Shown: positions 34,158 through 43,743, numbered from the stretch's first letter. The stretch is DNA of 64,000 bases from JAAYTL01 sp031460505 (GCA_031460505.1 JAVKTT010000003.1:124001-188000); one strand, 5' to 3'. Notes: generated from the sequence alone by a model not told the origin. Translations and numbers: made by a program.

Positions 34158-35099
34158 ATGGAAAATAAAAAAACTCTTTTAATATTAAATAACTTAAGGA
34201 AAGTAATATTAGGTAAAGATGATGTTTTAGAGAATGTAATAATTACTCTGTTAGCAAGAGGTCATCTATTAATTGAGGATGTACCGGGAACTGGCAAAAC
34301 TACTCTTGTAAAAGCTTTAGCTAAAAGCTTGGATTTGCCCTATAAAAGAGTTCAATTCACTCCCGATTTAATGCCATCTGACATAATAGGTGTAAGTATT
34401 TATGACAAAGATACTGGCAACTTTATCTTTAAAAAAGGACCTATTTTCAATCAAATATTTTTAGCAGATGAGATAAATAGGACATCCCCTAAGACTCAAT
34501 CAAGTCTACTTCAAGCTATGGAAGAATCTGAAGTATCAACAGAAGAGAATCATTACATATTAGACAAACCTTTTATGGTACTCGCTACACAAAATCCATT
34601 GGAGTATCAAGGGACATTCCCATTACCTGAAGCTCAATTGGATAGATTTTTAATGTGCTTATCACTTGGATATCCTGATAAAATTAATGAAATTGATATA
34701 CTCAAAAACCATCAGTCTATAAAAGATATTGGTAATATCAAAGCTGTAGTAAATAGAGATGACATCTTAGAAATGCAATCCAATGTAGATAAAACAAAAG
34801 TACACGATGATATCTATGAATACATAGTCAATATTATAAACACTACAAGAAACTATAGTGATATAAGCCTAGGGGCGAGCACTAGAGCTTCTATAGATTT
34901 GCTTAGTGCTGCAAAAGCTAAAGCTTTTATTTCGGGAAGAGATTATGTAATCCCTGACGATGTTAAAGACATGGTGGTACCAGTACTGAGCCATAGACTG
35001 ATATTATCCTCTGAAGCAAGAATTGAAAGAAAAAACATGGATGATATATTAAGGGGTGTATTAAGTAAGGTGTTTGTGCCGGTGATTGCTAATGAATAG
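34158..35099 (+). CDS. MoxR-family AAA+ ATPase
   Basis: A 313-residue AAA+ protein. Walker A is EDVPGTGKTTLVKALA, Walker B IFLADEINRTSPKTQ, sensor 1 VLATQNPLEYQGTFPLPEAQLDRF and the C-terminal lid DDVKDMVVPVLSHRL. MoxR proteins work as chaperones with VWA or DUF58 partners. The ATG at 34158 follows GGAGG by 5 bases (an upstream TTG at 34143 lies before it). It leads a three-gene operon with DUF58 and transglutaminase proteins. Confidence 0.92.
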   Translation: MENKKTLLILNNLRKVILGKDDVLENVIITLLARGHLLIEDVPGTGKTTLVKALAKSLDLPYKRVQFTPDLMPSDIIGVSIYDKDTGNFIFKKGPIFNQIFLADEINRTSPKTQSSLLQAMEESEVSTEENHYILDKPFMVLATQNPLEYQGTFPLPEAQLDRFLMCLSLGYPDKINEIDILKNHQSIKDIGNIKAVVNRDDILEMQSNVDKTKVHDDIYEYIVNIINTTRNYSDISLGASTRASIDLLSAAKAKAFISGRDYVIPDDVKDMVVPVLSHRLILSSEARIERKNMDDILRGVLSKVFVPVIANE

Positions 35100-36288
35100 T
35101 TTTAGATTGACTACATTCTCCATATTTCTAGTATTATTGGCGTTTGTTCTATTTGTTGGTGGATTAGCTCCTTATTATCTTTTTTATATTTTCATTTTGA
35201 CTTTATTACTTCCATTAATCCATAGTTTAATAACACTAAGAAAGATTCAAGGTAATGTTAAAATACCTATTGGCTCATTGTATGTAGGCGATAAGATTGA
35301 AATAGAATATCGTGTTGAAAATAATAGCAGATTTTGGGTTACCTATATAGAAATACAAAGTAATATCACATATTTATTAACAGGTAAAATTTCAGAAAAA
35401 AGTGTTTTAAATCTAAGACCAAAGTCAGGCTTTACTAAAAAAGAAACTGTTGTACTAAATAAAAGAGGATATTATGACTTAGGTGAAATAAATGTAACTA
35501 TCCATGATGTATTTGATTTTTACTCTTTTAATAAGAATATCAGTAGCAACTCTTCATTATTGGTTTATCCTGAGATAATCAGATTATCCTCATTAAAGAC
35601 TTCTGCAAATAACAAATCAGGTGAAATGCTAGCCGAAAGCTTAACATTTCAAGATAGAAATAATATTGCTTCTTTAAGAGATTATCGTGAAGGTGACTCT
35701 ATTAAGTCAGTCCATTGGAAACTTACAGCAAAGAAAGATTCAACTATAGTTAAAGACTATGAGCATAGAGTTGATACGAATACTGTGATTTTTTTGAATA
35801 ATGAAAACTCTCTTTATATGGATGATGTAAATAGACGTCTAGAAGATAAGGCTGTTGATGTTGCCTTAAGTATTATTAGTTATTGTTTAGATCGAAACTT
35901 AGAAGTAATATTAGAAACTCAAAATGAAGGAAGATATATAAGAATAAAAGGGAAACAGAGTTCTGATTTAAAACCATATTTAGAAGAATTGACAAGATTA
36001 AGAGGCAATGGTGCATTGAATATTAAAGCATTAATATCAACACAAATGGATGTAATTAGTAAGGGTACTACTGTTATAGTAATTAACCCAAACCTAGATA
36101 AAACTTTAGGATCAATAGGAATAGAATTAAGAGCAAAAAATCTCTATCCAATATTAATAATAGTCACTGATAGAGAAAATAATACAGGCTTTATTGACAC
36201 TAGTATAGAAAAAAGATTATTAGAAGAAGGTGTCCCTATATATAATATTGACTATTATTCAAGCATTAAGGATATATTGGAGGTTTAG
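35092..36288 (+). CDS. DUF58-domain membrane protein
   Basis: A 398-residue protein with two N-terminal membrane segments (about residues 5-50), an exposed beta-rich region (70-150), and the DUF58 motif LRDYREGDSIKSVHWKLTAKKDSTIVKDYEH (about 195-225). The ATG at 35092 overlaps the MoxR stop (ATGAATAG). DUF58 proteins accompany MoxR ATPases and TgpA-like transglutaminases across bacteria; the joint function is not settled, probably envelope related. Confidence 0.87.
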   Translation: MNSFRLTTFSIFLVLLAFVLFVGGLAPYYLFYIFILTLLLPLIHSLITLRKIQGNVKIPIGSLYVGDKIEIEYRVENNSRFWVTYIEIQSNITYLLTGKISEKSVLNLRPKSGFTKKETVVLNKRGYYDLGEINVTIHDVFDFYSFNKNISSNSSLLVYPEIIRLSSLKTSANNKSGEMLAESLTFQDRNNIASLRDYREGDSIKSVHWKLTAKKDSTIVKDYEHRVDTNTVIFLNNENSLYMDDVNRRLEDKAVDVALSIISYCLDRNLEVILETQNEGRYIRIKGKQSSDLKPYLEELTRLRGNGALNIKALISTQMDVISKGTTVIVINPNLDKTLGSIGIELRAKNLYPILIIVTDRENNTGFIDTSIEKRLLEEGVPIYNIDYYSSIKDILEV

Positions 36289-36289
36289 A

Positions 36290-38566
36290 ATGGATAGAAT
36301 ACATAATTGGAGTCAGAAGGTAATAAATAATTTAATCTATGTAACCTTGGTATTTATCCTTGTATATCAATTTGGACTAGGGATAAACCTTAATATGAGT
36401 TTTCTATTACAATTTGTATCTGTTGTTCTTATTTCACTTTTAACTAAATTCTTCTTATTCAATCCAATAATTTTATATATATTATTAGCAATAGGTGTTT
36501 TAATAGGACTTTTAGTCAACCATTATATTGAGTCGTTTATATTACCACTAATTGAAAGAATATATTACTTGATGGAAAATATATTCTATAACCTCATAGG
36601 AGAAAAAAATATATCAGATGATAATGTAATACTATTTTGGTTAATTCTAATTATTTTAGTTTCATTATTAAATACTATAATACTTTTCAAAAACAAAAAT
36701 ATATTTTTATTGCTTCCAGTATATATTGGAACATTTCTTTATTATTGGTATAACTTTTATGACGTGTCATATTGGTTTGTATCAGTTTTTTTCTTGGCTT
36801 TTTTTATATTGATGGGTTTAGATAATTATTTCCAAGAGACAAATAGATTAAAAGAAAATGCCAATGTTAATGAAGAAAAACTATATCTACCATGGATTAA
36901 AGCTTCCATAAAGTACAGCATTTTAATAGTAACCATATCTCTATTACTTCCTAAAAATTATAATTATATAAATTGGCCTTGGCTGCAGCAAAGGGTCTAT
37001 AATACTTTTCCTTTTGTTGAAAATCTAAGATCGTATGATGCATATACTAGAACCTCTGGAGAAGCACAGCTTTTTAACTTTTCTATGACTGGGGATGAGA
37101 GTGGTGCAACTAGGTTAGGTGGCCCTGTACGCTTGAGTGATGAAAAAATCATGACTATTTATGCAAGCGAAGAAAATTATCTTAGAGGAAATGTACAGCA
37201 AACTTATACTGGTTTTGGATGGCAAAGCATAAAAAATCCTAGTTCTTATAACAGAATTAAAGAGAATTTTAGTGATTGGCCTATTGATTACAAGGACTCC
37301 TATTATAAATATTTAACACTTACGATTCAGTATCATGACTTTGCATCCTACACTCTATTTAGCCCATATAAAGCAGCATATGTTGATTTTGAAGATGAAT
37401 CTGAATTAATAGTAAACCGTGATGATACATTAGTATTTCCCCATGGTATATATGATGGTGAAAGTTATAGGGTATGGGCTCAGAAACCCCTCCCCTATGG
37501 TATATTATTAGAAAGCGGAGCCTATTTTACTAAGGATGATATAGAAGATATAGATATTTATCTTCAAATCCCCGAAGATAAGATAACCGATAGAACTAAG
37601 GATTTAGTTGAAAAAATTGTATTAGATTCTAATAGCGATTATAGTAAAGCTATAGCAATAGAAAGCTTTTTAAGATCAAATTTTGAGTATAGTCTAAGTC
37701 CTGATATAGTGCCAGAGGGTCAAGAATTTGTAGATTATTTTCTTTTTGAAGAGCAAGAGGGTTATTGTACCTATTATGCAACTGCTATGGCTATAATGCT
37801 TCGTCTTGAGGGAGTCCCTACTAGATATGTTGAAGGTTACATAGCCTTAGAACCTGTAGAAAAAGGTAAGTATGAAGTAAGACACAATAATGCTCATGCT
37901 TGGGTTGAAGCCTTTATTGAGCCTGTTGGATGGATGCAGTTTGAACCAACCCCTGCTTATCCTATAGAAAATCGTATGGAAAATTATCAACCAAGAGTAA
38001 CTGAAGAAACCTTTAGGAATGATTTACCATCTTTTAATGATTATAAGTTAGATGATATTAATAATAGACCTGAGTTAGTCAGTGATAGCGAATTAGGGTA
38101 TAGTGGAGCTTTAGACTATGAATCATCAAATGATTCTGATTCCAAAGGTAGTTTAATAGTCACAATTCTATTATTAGCTATGATTTTAATATTGCCTATA
38201 AGATATTTAATAGGTATTTATAAATACAAATCTAACGAATCTAGGATAAGAGAATTACCCAATGTTCAGAGAGCCATATATTTATATAAAAATATTGTTG
38301 TTCTTATTGATTTGATTGGTTATCCTCAATTAAATGGAGAAACTCACTACGAATATGCCCAGAGGGTAGGATACAAATTTTATAATCTTAGTGAAGATAA
38401 TATCAAAGGGTTCAAAGATATCACCGATATATTTGTAAGAAGTAAATATGGAGGAACCACATCTGATGAAGATATAGTGATTTTAGAGGATTATAGAAAA
38501 ATATTAGAAATACGTTTAAAGAAAAAAATGGGTACTATTCGTTACTTTTATAATAAATATAATTGA
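36290..38566 (+). CDS. TgpA-like membrane transglutaminase
   Basis: A 758-residue protein with about six N-terminal membrane segments (to residue 220), an extracellular transglutaminase core (about 430-580) and a C-terminal membrane helix (about 615-635) with a cytoplasmic DUF4129-like tail. Catalytic Cys is in EEQEGYCTYYATAMAIML, His in HNNAHAWVEAF; the third position reads GWMQFEPTP with Glu where Asp is found in many transglutaminases, common in this family as far as I know. The ATG at 36290 follows TTGGAGG by 6 bases, directly after the DUF58 stop. Confidence 0.9.
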   Translation: MDRIHNWSQKVINNLIYVTLVFILVYQFGLGINLNMSFLLQFVSVVLISLLTKFFLFNPIILYILLAIGVLIGLLVNHYIESFILPLIERIYYLMENIFYNLIGEKNISDDNVILFWLILIILVSLLNTIILFKNKNIFLLLPVYIGTFLYYWYNFYDVSYWFVSVFFLAFFILMGLDNYFQETNRLKENANVNEEKLYLPWIKASIKYSILIVTISLLLPKNYNYINWPWLQQRVYNTFPFVENLRSYDAYTRTSGEAQLFNFSMTGDESGATRLGGPVRLSDEKIMTIYASEENYLRGNVQQTYTGFGWQSIKNPSSYNRIKENFSDWPIDYKDSYYKYLTLTIQYHDFASYTLFSPYKAAYVDFEDESELIVNRDDTLVFPHGIYDGESYRVWAQKPLPYGILLESGAYFTKDDIEDIDIYLQIPEDKITDRTKDLVEKIVLDSNSDYSKAIAIESFLRSNFEYSLSPDIVPEGQEFVDYFLFEEQEGYCTYYATAMAIMLRLEGVPTRYVEGYIALEPVEKGKYEVRHNNAHAWVEAFIEPVGWMQFEPTPAYPIENRMENYQPRVTEETFRNDLPSFNDYKLDDINNRPELVSDSELGYSGALDYESSNDSDSKGSLIVTILLLAMILILPIRYLIGIYKYKSNESRIRELPNVQRAIYLYKNIVVLIDLIGYPQLNGETHYEYAQRVGYKFYNLSEDNIKGFKDITDIFVRSKYGGTTSDEDIVILEDYRKILEIRLKKKMGTIRYFYNKYN

Positions 38567-38621
38567 AATTAGTCTTAAATTACTATATAATAAAGAATCC
38601 GATTGGGCAGATTATATACTG

Positions 38622-38645
38622 AAGAGCTTAGTTTAAGCTCTTTTT
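38622..38645 (+). terminator. Terminator after the MoxR/DUF58/TgpA operon
   Basis: AGAGCTTA and TAAGCTCT pair around GTT, followed by TTTTT. It separates the operon from the ABC-F gene. Confidence 0.8.
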
Positions 38646-38668
38646 AATTGATGAAAAGAGGTAATAAT

Positions 38669-40411
38669 ATGATAAAAGTTGATAACTTATCCTACTCATT
38701 TCCGCAGAAAGATCTTTTTAATAATATTTCATTTGAATTAGAAGATGGTCAGCACTGTGCTTTTATAGGACAAAGCGGAATTGGAAAAAGTACACTCGTA
38801 GATATAATTATGGATCCGGAAAGATATATGTTTGATGGAAAGTTAGAAATAGATCCTAGTTGTAGAATTGGGTATGTAAGCCAAATCTCACAACTAGATA
38901 AAATAAAAGAAATTACAGTTTTCGAATATATTGCAGAAAGTTTTATAAAGCTACAAAATCAATTAAATATTATTTATACTAAAATGGAAACAGCTTCGGA
39001 TATGGATTCTGTGATGGAAGAATATCAACAAACCCTAGATGCATATGATGCAATTGGTGGAGATAATTTCGAAAGTCTTATTAATAAGAAGCTTAATCTC
39101 TCAAACCTAATTAATCATAAAGAAAAGTTGATATCTGAACTTAGTGGCGGTGAATTCAAACTTATTCAAATTATTAAGGAAATGCTAAATAAACCTGATT
39201 TAATGATTATGGATGAGCCTGATGTATTTTTAGACTTTGAAAACCTTAAGGCACTTAAAAACCTAATTAATTCCCACAAAGGAACAATGTTAGTTATTAC
39301 GCACAACAGATATCTATTGAATCATTGTTTTAATAAAATTTTACATCTTGAAAATATGGAAATTCAAGAATTTGACGGAAGATACATCGAGTATAACTTC
39401 GAATTACTTCAAACCAAAATTGAGTTACAAGAACTGGCTACTGCTGATGATGAAGAAATTAAACGAAATGAGATTCTATTAGAAAAACTTAGGTTTATCG
39501 CAAATCAAGATGCCGAAGCTGCTAAAGGTAAATCAGTAAATGCTAGGGCTAAGATTATAGAAAGATTAGAAGCTCGTAGAATTAAAGCACCATTTTTAGC
39601 AATTAAAGAACCAAATATACATTTTTCTATCGATGATGATATTGAAGAAGATAAAGTTATTCTTGAAGTAAATGATTACAGTCTTAGCTTTGATGATGTT
39701 CTTCTTGAAAATGTAAACTTTGACATAAAGTCTACTGATAAAGTAGCTCTTATTGGACCAAATGGTACAGGAAAAACTACTTTATTAAAAGAAATTTTTG
39801 AAAATAATAATGAAACCATTGAAATTAATAGTGATGTTCAAATAGCATATTTATCCCAGCTTCAAGGAGAAACATTAAATGAAGCTAATACAATAGCTGA
39901 TGAGTTCTTCGATGCAGGATTTAAAACTTATGATGAAATTACATCCTGTATATCAAGCTATGGATTTGATAAAGAAATTATTAATCAAAGAATAGGCTCT
40001 TTGTCTGGTGGAGAAAAAAACATGCTTCAATTAGCCAAAATTTCTAATAAAAAAGCAAATATGTTGCTAATTGATGAGCCCACAAGTCATTTAGATACTT
40101 ATTCACAAATCGCACTGGAAAAAGCTATTAGAAATTATAAGGGTGCAGTTCTAATGATATCTCATGATTACTATACTATTGCAAATTGTATGGATTATGT
40201 TTTAATAATTGAAGATAAGTTAATTAGAAAAATGAGTATGCGTAAATTTAGAAAGATGATTTATGATAGTCATTTTGATAAAGATTATTTAGAAATTGAA
40301 CAAAAGAAAAAACAAGTTGAAACGAAAATTGAATTAGCTTTAAAAGATAAAGATTTTGAACATGCAAAAGTTTTATCTGAAGAGCTAGGAAATCTAATTA
40401 AATTACTTTAA
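38669..40411 (+). CDS. ABC-F family ATPase
   Basis: A 580-residue soluble protein with two ABC domains and no membrane segment. NBD1 has GQSGIGKST, LSGGEFKL and LMIMDEPD; NBD2 has GPNGTGKTT, LSGGEKNM and MLLIDEPTSHLD. The linker (about 255-320) contains RFIANQDAEAAKGKSVNARAK, the ribosome-facing type. The C-terminus ends in a charged helical region. ABC-F proteins act on the ribosome in translation or antibiotic protection; which one is unclear. The ATG at 38669 follows AGAGGT by 6 bases. Confidence 0.87.
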   Translation: MIKVDNLSYSFPQKDLFNNISFELEDGQHCAFIGQSGIGKSTLVDIIMDPERYMFDGKLEIDPSCRIGYVSQISQLDKIKEITVFEYIAESFIKLQNQLNIIYTKMETASDMDSVMEEYQQTLDAYDAIGGDNFESLINKKLNLSNLINHKEKLISELSGGEFKLIQIIKEMLNKPDLMIMDEPDVFLDFENLKALKNLINSHKGTMLVITHNRYLLNHCFNKILHLENMEIQEFDGRYIEYNFELLQTKIELQELATADDEEIKRNEILLEKLRFIANQDAEAAKGKSVNARAKIIERLEARRIKAPFLAIKEPNIHFSIDDDIEEDKVILEVNDYSLSFDDVLLENVNFDIKSTDKVALIGPNGTGKTTLLKEIFENNNETIEINSDVQIAYLSQLQGETLNEANTIADEFFDAGFKTYDEITSCISSYGFDKEIINQRIGSLSGGEKNMLQLAKISNKKANMLLIDEPTSHLDTYSQIALEKAIRNYKGAVLMISHDYYTIANCMDYVLIIEDKLIRKMSMRKFRKMIYDSHFDKDYLEIEQKKKQVETKIELALKDKDFEHAKVLSEELGNLIKLL

Positions 40412-40420
40412 ATTATGCTT

Positions 40421-40451
40421 ATGGGTCTTGGCTTCAATAGCCAAGACCCAT
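40421..40451. terminator. Bidirectional terminator between ABC-F and sodA
   Basis: ATGGGTCTTGGCT and AGCCAAGACCCAT form a 13-bp perfect stem with a 5-base loop between two convergent genes. T content follows only weakly on both sides, but the stem is strong. Confidence 0.75.
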
Positions 40452-40458
40452 TTATTAT

Positions 40459-41070
40459 CTATTTATATTTATTATATTTTTCTTCTACCTTGTTCCAATC
40501 AACTACATTGAACCAAGAATCAATATAGTCTGCCCGCTTGTTTTGATACTTTAGATAATATGCATGTTCCCATACATCTATTCCAAGTAATGGTTTCTTA
40601 CCTTCTGAAATTGGGTTATCTTGATTAGCTGTAGAAGTAATCTCAAACTTACCACTCTCGTTTACTACAAGCCAAGCCCATCCACTACCAAATCTACCTA
40701 ATGCAGCTTTTTTGAAGTCTTCTTTAAATTTATCAAATCCACCAAGATCTTCATCAATCTTTTTAGATACTTCTCCTATTGGATTCCCACCACCATTAGG
40801 TGACATTGTCTTCCAGAAGATTTTGTGATTAAGGTGTCCACCACCATTGTTTCTTACTGCTGTTTTAATATTTTCTGGAAGTGAATTAAGATTTGAGATT
40901 AACTCCAAAATATCTATATTTTGATATTCTTTATGTCCTTCCAATGCTTTATTTAAATTGTCTATATAAGCTTGATGATGTTTTGTGTGGTGAATCTCCA
41001 TAGTTAGTTTGTCAATATGTGGTTCTAATGAATCATAAGCATAATCTAATTCTGGTAATTTAAAAGTCAT
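40459..41070 (-). CDS. sodA: Superoxide dismutase, Mn/Fe family (Mn-like)
   Basis: The 203-residue cytoplasmic enzyme dismutates superoxide. Metal ligands are in MEIHHTKHHQAYIDNLN (first His), GGGHLNHKIFW (second His), and GIDVWEHAYYLKYQNKRADYI (Asp and third His). GGGHLNH and the Gln in ANQDNPIS favour the Mn-type. The ATG at 41070 has GGAGAG 8 bases upstream; an in-frame ATG at 41121 lacks a site. A Fur-like box lies 66 bases upstream, which fits Mn-SOD replacing iron enzymes when iron is scarce. Confidence 0.94.
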   Translation of the reverse strand: MTFKLPELDYAYDSLEPHIDKLTMEIHHTKHHQAYIDNLNKALEGHKEYQNIDILELISNLNSLPENIKTAVRNNGGGHLNHKIFWKTMSPNGGGNPIGEVSKKIDEDLGGFDKFKEDFKKAALGRFGSGWAWLVVNESGKFEITSTANQDNPISEGKKPLLGIDVWEHAYYLKYQNKRADYIDSWFNVVDWNKVEEKYNKYK

Positions 41071-41135
41071 AATACTCTCTCCTTCATCTATTTTAATTAA
41101 ATTGTTATCTAGTCTATTCATACCCAGGTTTCTAA

Positions 41136-41159
41136 TTGATAAACATTATCATTTATCAA
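41136..41159. promoter_or_regulatory. Fur-like box upstream of sodA
   Basis: TTGATAAA and TTTATCAA are perfect 8-base arms. Inside it, on the minus strand, TGATAAT-G-TTTATCA at 41137-41151 matches the 7-1-7 Fur consensus (TGATAAT-N-ATTATCA) at all but one arm base. It lies 66 bases before the sodA start. Confidence 0.7.
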
Positions 41160-41171
41160 GTGATATATGGT

Positions 41172-41198
41172 AAAAATTTAAGCCCCTTAGAGGGGCTT
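41172..41198 (-). terminator. Terminator after the Lsa-like ABC-F gene
   Basis: AAGCCCCT and AGGGGCTT pair around a 3-base loop; the minus strand continues AAATTTTTA. It overlaps the stop codon end of the ABC-F gene. Confidence 0.75.
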
Positions 41199-42672
41199 AT
41201 TTTCTTAGCTCAATAATATCTGTGGCTATCTTATCTATAAATCTTTTATCATGCTCTACTAAAATCATCGTTGGAGAATATTCTAAAATCATATTTTCAA
41301 TCTGAATTCTAGAGATTACATCTATATAATTAAGAGGTTCATCCCATATAAATAAATGTGCTTCTTCACATATAGACTTAGCTAAGAATATCTTTTTCTT
41401 CTGTCCCATACTAAATTTTTCAATAGGAATTTCAAATTGATTCCTAGAAAAACCTAGTTTTCTTAAGATAGTTAAAAACATTGTTTTATCTAGCCCTTCT
41501 TCATTAACAAACTCATTTATATTCCCCTTAACATATGAAAATTTCTGAGGAACATAAGATATAGTAAGTCCTTTTGCTATTTCTAATTTACCTTTCCATG
41601 GTGCACCTTTCCCTAAAATCGTGTTAATAATACTAGATTTACCACTACCATTGTCTCCTTTAAAAACAATACAGTCTCCACTTTCAACCGTAAATTCAAT
41701 AGGTCTAAAAATAGGATTTTTTTCTTCATATGAGATAGTAAAATCCTCTGCATATACATATTGTTTTGCATGATGAGTCAATACATTCATTTCCAACTTA
41801 TCAATGATTTCTATATTTTTTAATAGTTTTTCTTTTTCTTCAATAGCTTTTTCATATCTTCTTTCAATAGATTTAGAACGCTTCATCATCTTGGCAGCCA
41901 TATGTCCAATATATCCTCTGTCTACAGGACCAGATCCAATTTTAGTTGATTCTACCTTATCAGACCATGTAGCCTTTTCCCTGGCAGATTGTTTTAGTCT
42001 TCTAATCTCTTTTCTAAGCTTCTGATTTTTTTCTAGTTCATATTGATCTTCTAAGTTCTTATTTTGCTCCCAAGTATCATAGGTTCCCTTCTGAATGACT
42101 ATTTTACTCTTCTCTATAGTTAGAATATGATCCACTATACTATTTACAAACTCTCTATCATGAGATACAAGAATAAATCCTTTCTTGCCCTCTAAATATT
42201 TAGCTACAACATCTCTACCATGACTATCTAAATGATTAGTAGGTTCATCTATGAGTAAAAATCTTTCTTCTTCAGCGAATAGTAAAGCTAATAAAACCTT
42301 TGTCTGTTCTCCACCACTTAATATGGAAAAGTTCCTATATAGAATCTCTTCATTAACTCCCAATAGATTCATTTCTCTTTCCAATCTCCAAAGTTCAAGA
42401 TTAGGTTCTAATTTATTTAATAATTCTAAGGTCACAAGCTCATTATTATCAATTGTATATGGGAAATAACCCATGGAAACTGATTTAGTTATTGACCCTG
42501 TATATGTGTATTTACCCATTAAAAGATCTAAAAACGTAGTCTTTCCATAACCGTTTCTTCCAATAAAACCTAATTTCCAATCTGTGTCCAATTGTATATT
42601 TAAATCTTTAAAGATAGGTTCTATACTTCCTGGGTATTCAAATGTTAAGTTACTTATATTAATTAGTGACAT
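41197..42672 (-). CDS. ABC-F ribosomal protection protein, Lsa/Cpl-like
   Basis: A 491-residue protein with two ABC domains. NBD1 opens SLINISNLTFEYPGSIEPIF and has TDWKLGFIGRNGYGKTTFL, LSGGEQTKVLLALLF and LLIDEPTNHLD; the charged linker (about 190-290) is long; NBD2 has FKGDNGSGKSSIINTIL, FSMGQKKKIFLAKSI (altered signature: SMGQ) and IWDEPLNYID. The WKLG.IGRNG.GKTT pattern is that of Lsa-type proteins that release lincosamides, pleuromutilins and streptogramin A from the ribosome. A leader with a short ORF and terminator suggests induction by such drugs. Confidence 0.85.
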   Translation of the reverse strand: MSLINISNLTFEYPGSIEPIFKDLNIQLDTDWKLGFIGRNGYGKTTFLDLLMGKYTYTGSITKSVSMGYFPYTIDNNELVTLELLNKLEPNLELWRLEREMNLLGVNEEILYRNFSILSGGEQTKVLLALLFAEEERFLLIDEPTNHLDSHGRDVVAKYLEGKKGFILVSHDREFVNSIVDHILTIEKSKIVIQKGTYDTWEQNKNLEDQYELEKNQKLRKEIRRLKQSAREKATWSDKVESTKIGSGPVDRGYIGHMAAKMMKRSKSIERRYEKAIEEKEKLLKNIEIIDKLEMNVLTHHAKQYVYAEDFTISYEEKNPIFRPIEFTVESGDCIVFKGDNGSGKSSIINTILGKGAPWKGKLEIAKGLTISYVPQKFSYVKGNINEFVNEEGLDKTMFLTILRKLGFSRNQFEIPIEKFSMGQKKKIFLAKSICEEAHLFIWDEPLNYIDVISRIQIENMILEYSPTMILVEHDKRFIDKIATDIIELRK

Positions 42673-42723
42673 ATAAGATTCTCCCTTCTTAATTAGTTTT
42701 TAGCGAGAATCAGTCATAATAAG

Positions 42724-42755
42724 CAAAAAAAGTTGAGAGTAGAAACTCTCAACTT
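42724..42755 (-). terminator. Leader terminator (attenuator) before the Lsa-like gene
   Basis: AAGTTGAGAGT and ACTCTCAACTT are perfect 11-bp arms with a 4-base loop; the minus strand continues TTTTTTTGC. It lies 52 bases before the ABC-F start and 120 bases after the leader ORF, so it can switch off the gene. Confidence 0.88.
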
Positions 42756-42936
42756 AAATGATAACAATTAGACTTTTATTCCTTTGAAAAAAATTGTATG
42801 AGATTTCCCGCTAAAATTGGCACAACAAAATAAGCCTTTGCTTGAAGCAATGATTATAGTCGTGCATATTTAATTCATTATTTAGCAAGAAATATATCCA
42901 TGTGTACACCTCTCATATAATATTTACTTAATTATA
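42756..42936 (-). promoter_or_regulatory. Attenuation leader of the Lsa-like ABC-F gene
   Basis: Reading the minus strand: a TATAAT box at 42931-42936 (weak -35), the leader ORF at 42901-42878, a foldable region where GCACGAC pairs with GTTGTGC (six of seven) around a GCTTCAAGC hairpin, and then the terminator at 42755-42724. The order matches ribosome-mediated attenuation known from other antibiotic-resistance ABC-F genes such as vmlR. Confidence 0.75.
42878..42901 (-). CDS. Leader peptide MDIFLAK
   Basis: A 7-codon ORF (MDIFLAK, stop TAA) begins 5 bases after the strong binding site GAGAGGTG (42907-42914) and roughly 25 bases after the promoter. Drug-stalled ribosomes on it could alter leader folding and avoid termination. 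The peptide itself has no other known role; the ORF is supported by position and binding site, not by size. Confidence 0.7.
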   Translation of the reverse strand: MDIFLAK

Positions 42937-42983
42937 TCACAGAATTTTGATGTTTAGAAGTTATATAAAAATTATCCACACAA

Positions 42984-43640
42984 TTATAAACTATTTGAAC
43001 TGTACTTAACGCTTTTAACTTTTGGAAGATTCCATTTGTAATGAGCAGCTAATAATCTAATTACTATGACTACGATAGCACCTAGCATCATAGAATATTT
43101 CCTACCTATATATGGCCATAGGATAGAATATAGCGCCGCTCCTACTGTAGATGCACTGGCATAGACATGTTTTAGAAAAATGTATGGCATTTTTCCAGCC
43201 ATAACATCTCGAAGTACTCCTCCACCAACTCCAGTTATAACACCTAGAAAAATTAGTAGAAATAGATTGCTATTTGGAATGTGAGTCAATCCCACATTTA
43301 CTCCTACAACTGTAAAAATACCAAGTCCAATGCTATCTAAGATAATAACAATATTACCATTTGTAGGTTGCTCTAATGTATTATCTTTATTTTTACTTGT
43401 AATAACAAATACAATAGCTGAAACTATTATTGCTAAAATAGCATTAGTTGGATTTTGAAATGCATTAGGAGGTGTTATACCTAATGTTATATCCCTTATA
43501 ATTCCACCACCTACTGCAGTGGTCATTCCTAATATTAAGACACCAAAAATATCCATGCCTTTTTCAATTGCGATCATTGCCCCTGAAGATGCGAAAGCAA
43601 TCGTACCTATAATTTCTAATATAGTTATAAATAATTCCAT
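42984..43640 (-). CDS. TRIC/UPF0126-family membrane protein
   Basis: A 218-residue protein with seven hydrophobic segments in two repeated halves, each with the Gly-rich signature: GGGIIRDITLG and GGGVLRDVMAG. It belongs to the bacterial TRIC cation-channel family (UPF0126, YadS/YvgT-like), thought to pass K+. AAGGAG precedes the ATG. Single gene between the Lsa-like gene and the germination operon. Confidence 0.9.
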   Translation of the reverse strand: MELFITILEIIGTIAFASSGAMIAIEKGMDIFGVLILGMTTAVGGGIIRDITLGITPPNAFQNPTNAILAIIVSAIVFVITSKNKDNTLEQPTNGNIVIILDSIGLGIFTVVGVNVGLTHIPNSNLFLLIFLGVITGVGGGVLRDVMAGKMPYIFLKHVYASASTVGAALYSILWPYIGRKYSMMLGAIVVIVIRLLAAHYKWNLPKVKSVKYSSNSL

Positions 43641-43743
43641 TATTCATGCTCCTTGCAATGTTTTATAATATAGTTCTAATCCCAAACTAATTATAATATA
43701 ATGCAAAAAACAAAGCATGTCAACAAACTTTTAAATAGACAGT

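Noticed and set aside
42984..43743. Germinant receptor operon extended to the TRIC-like gene
   Set aside because: The gap of about 100 bases and a separate AAGGAG site make it a neighbour rather than a proven member; nothing ties the channel to germination.
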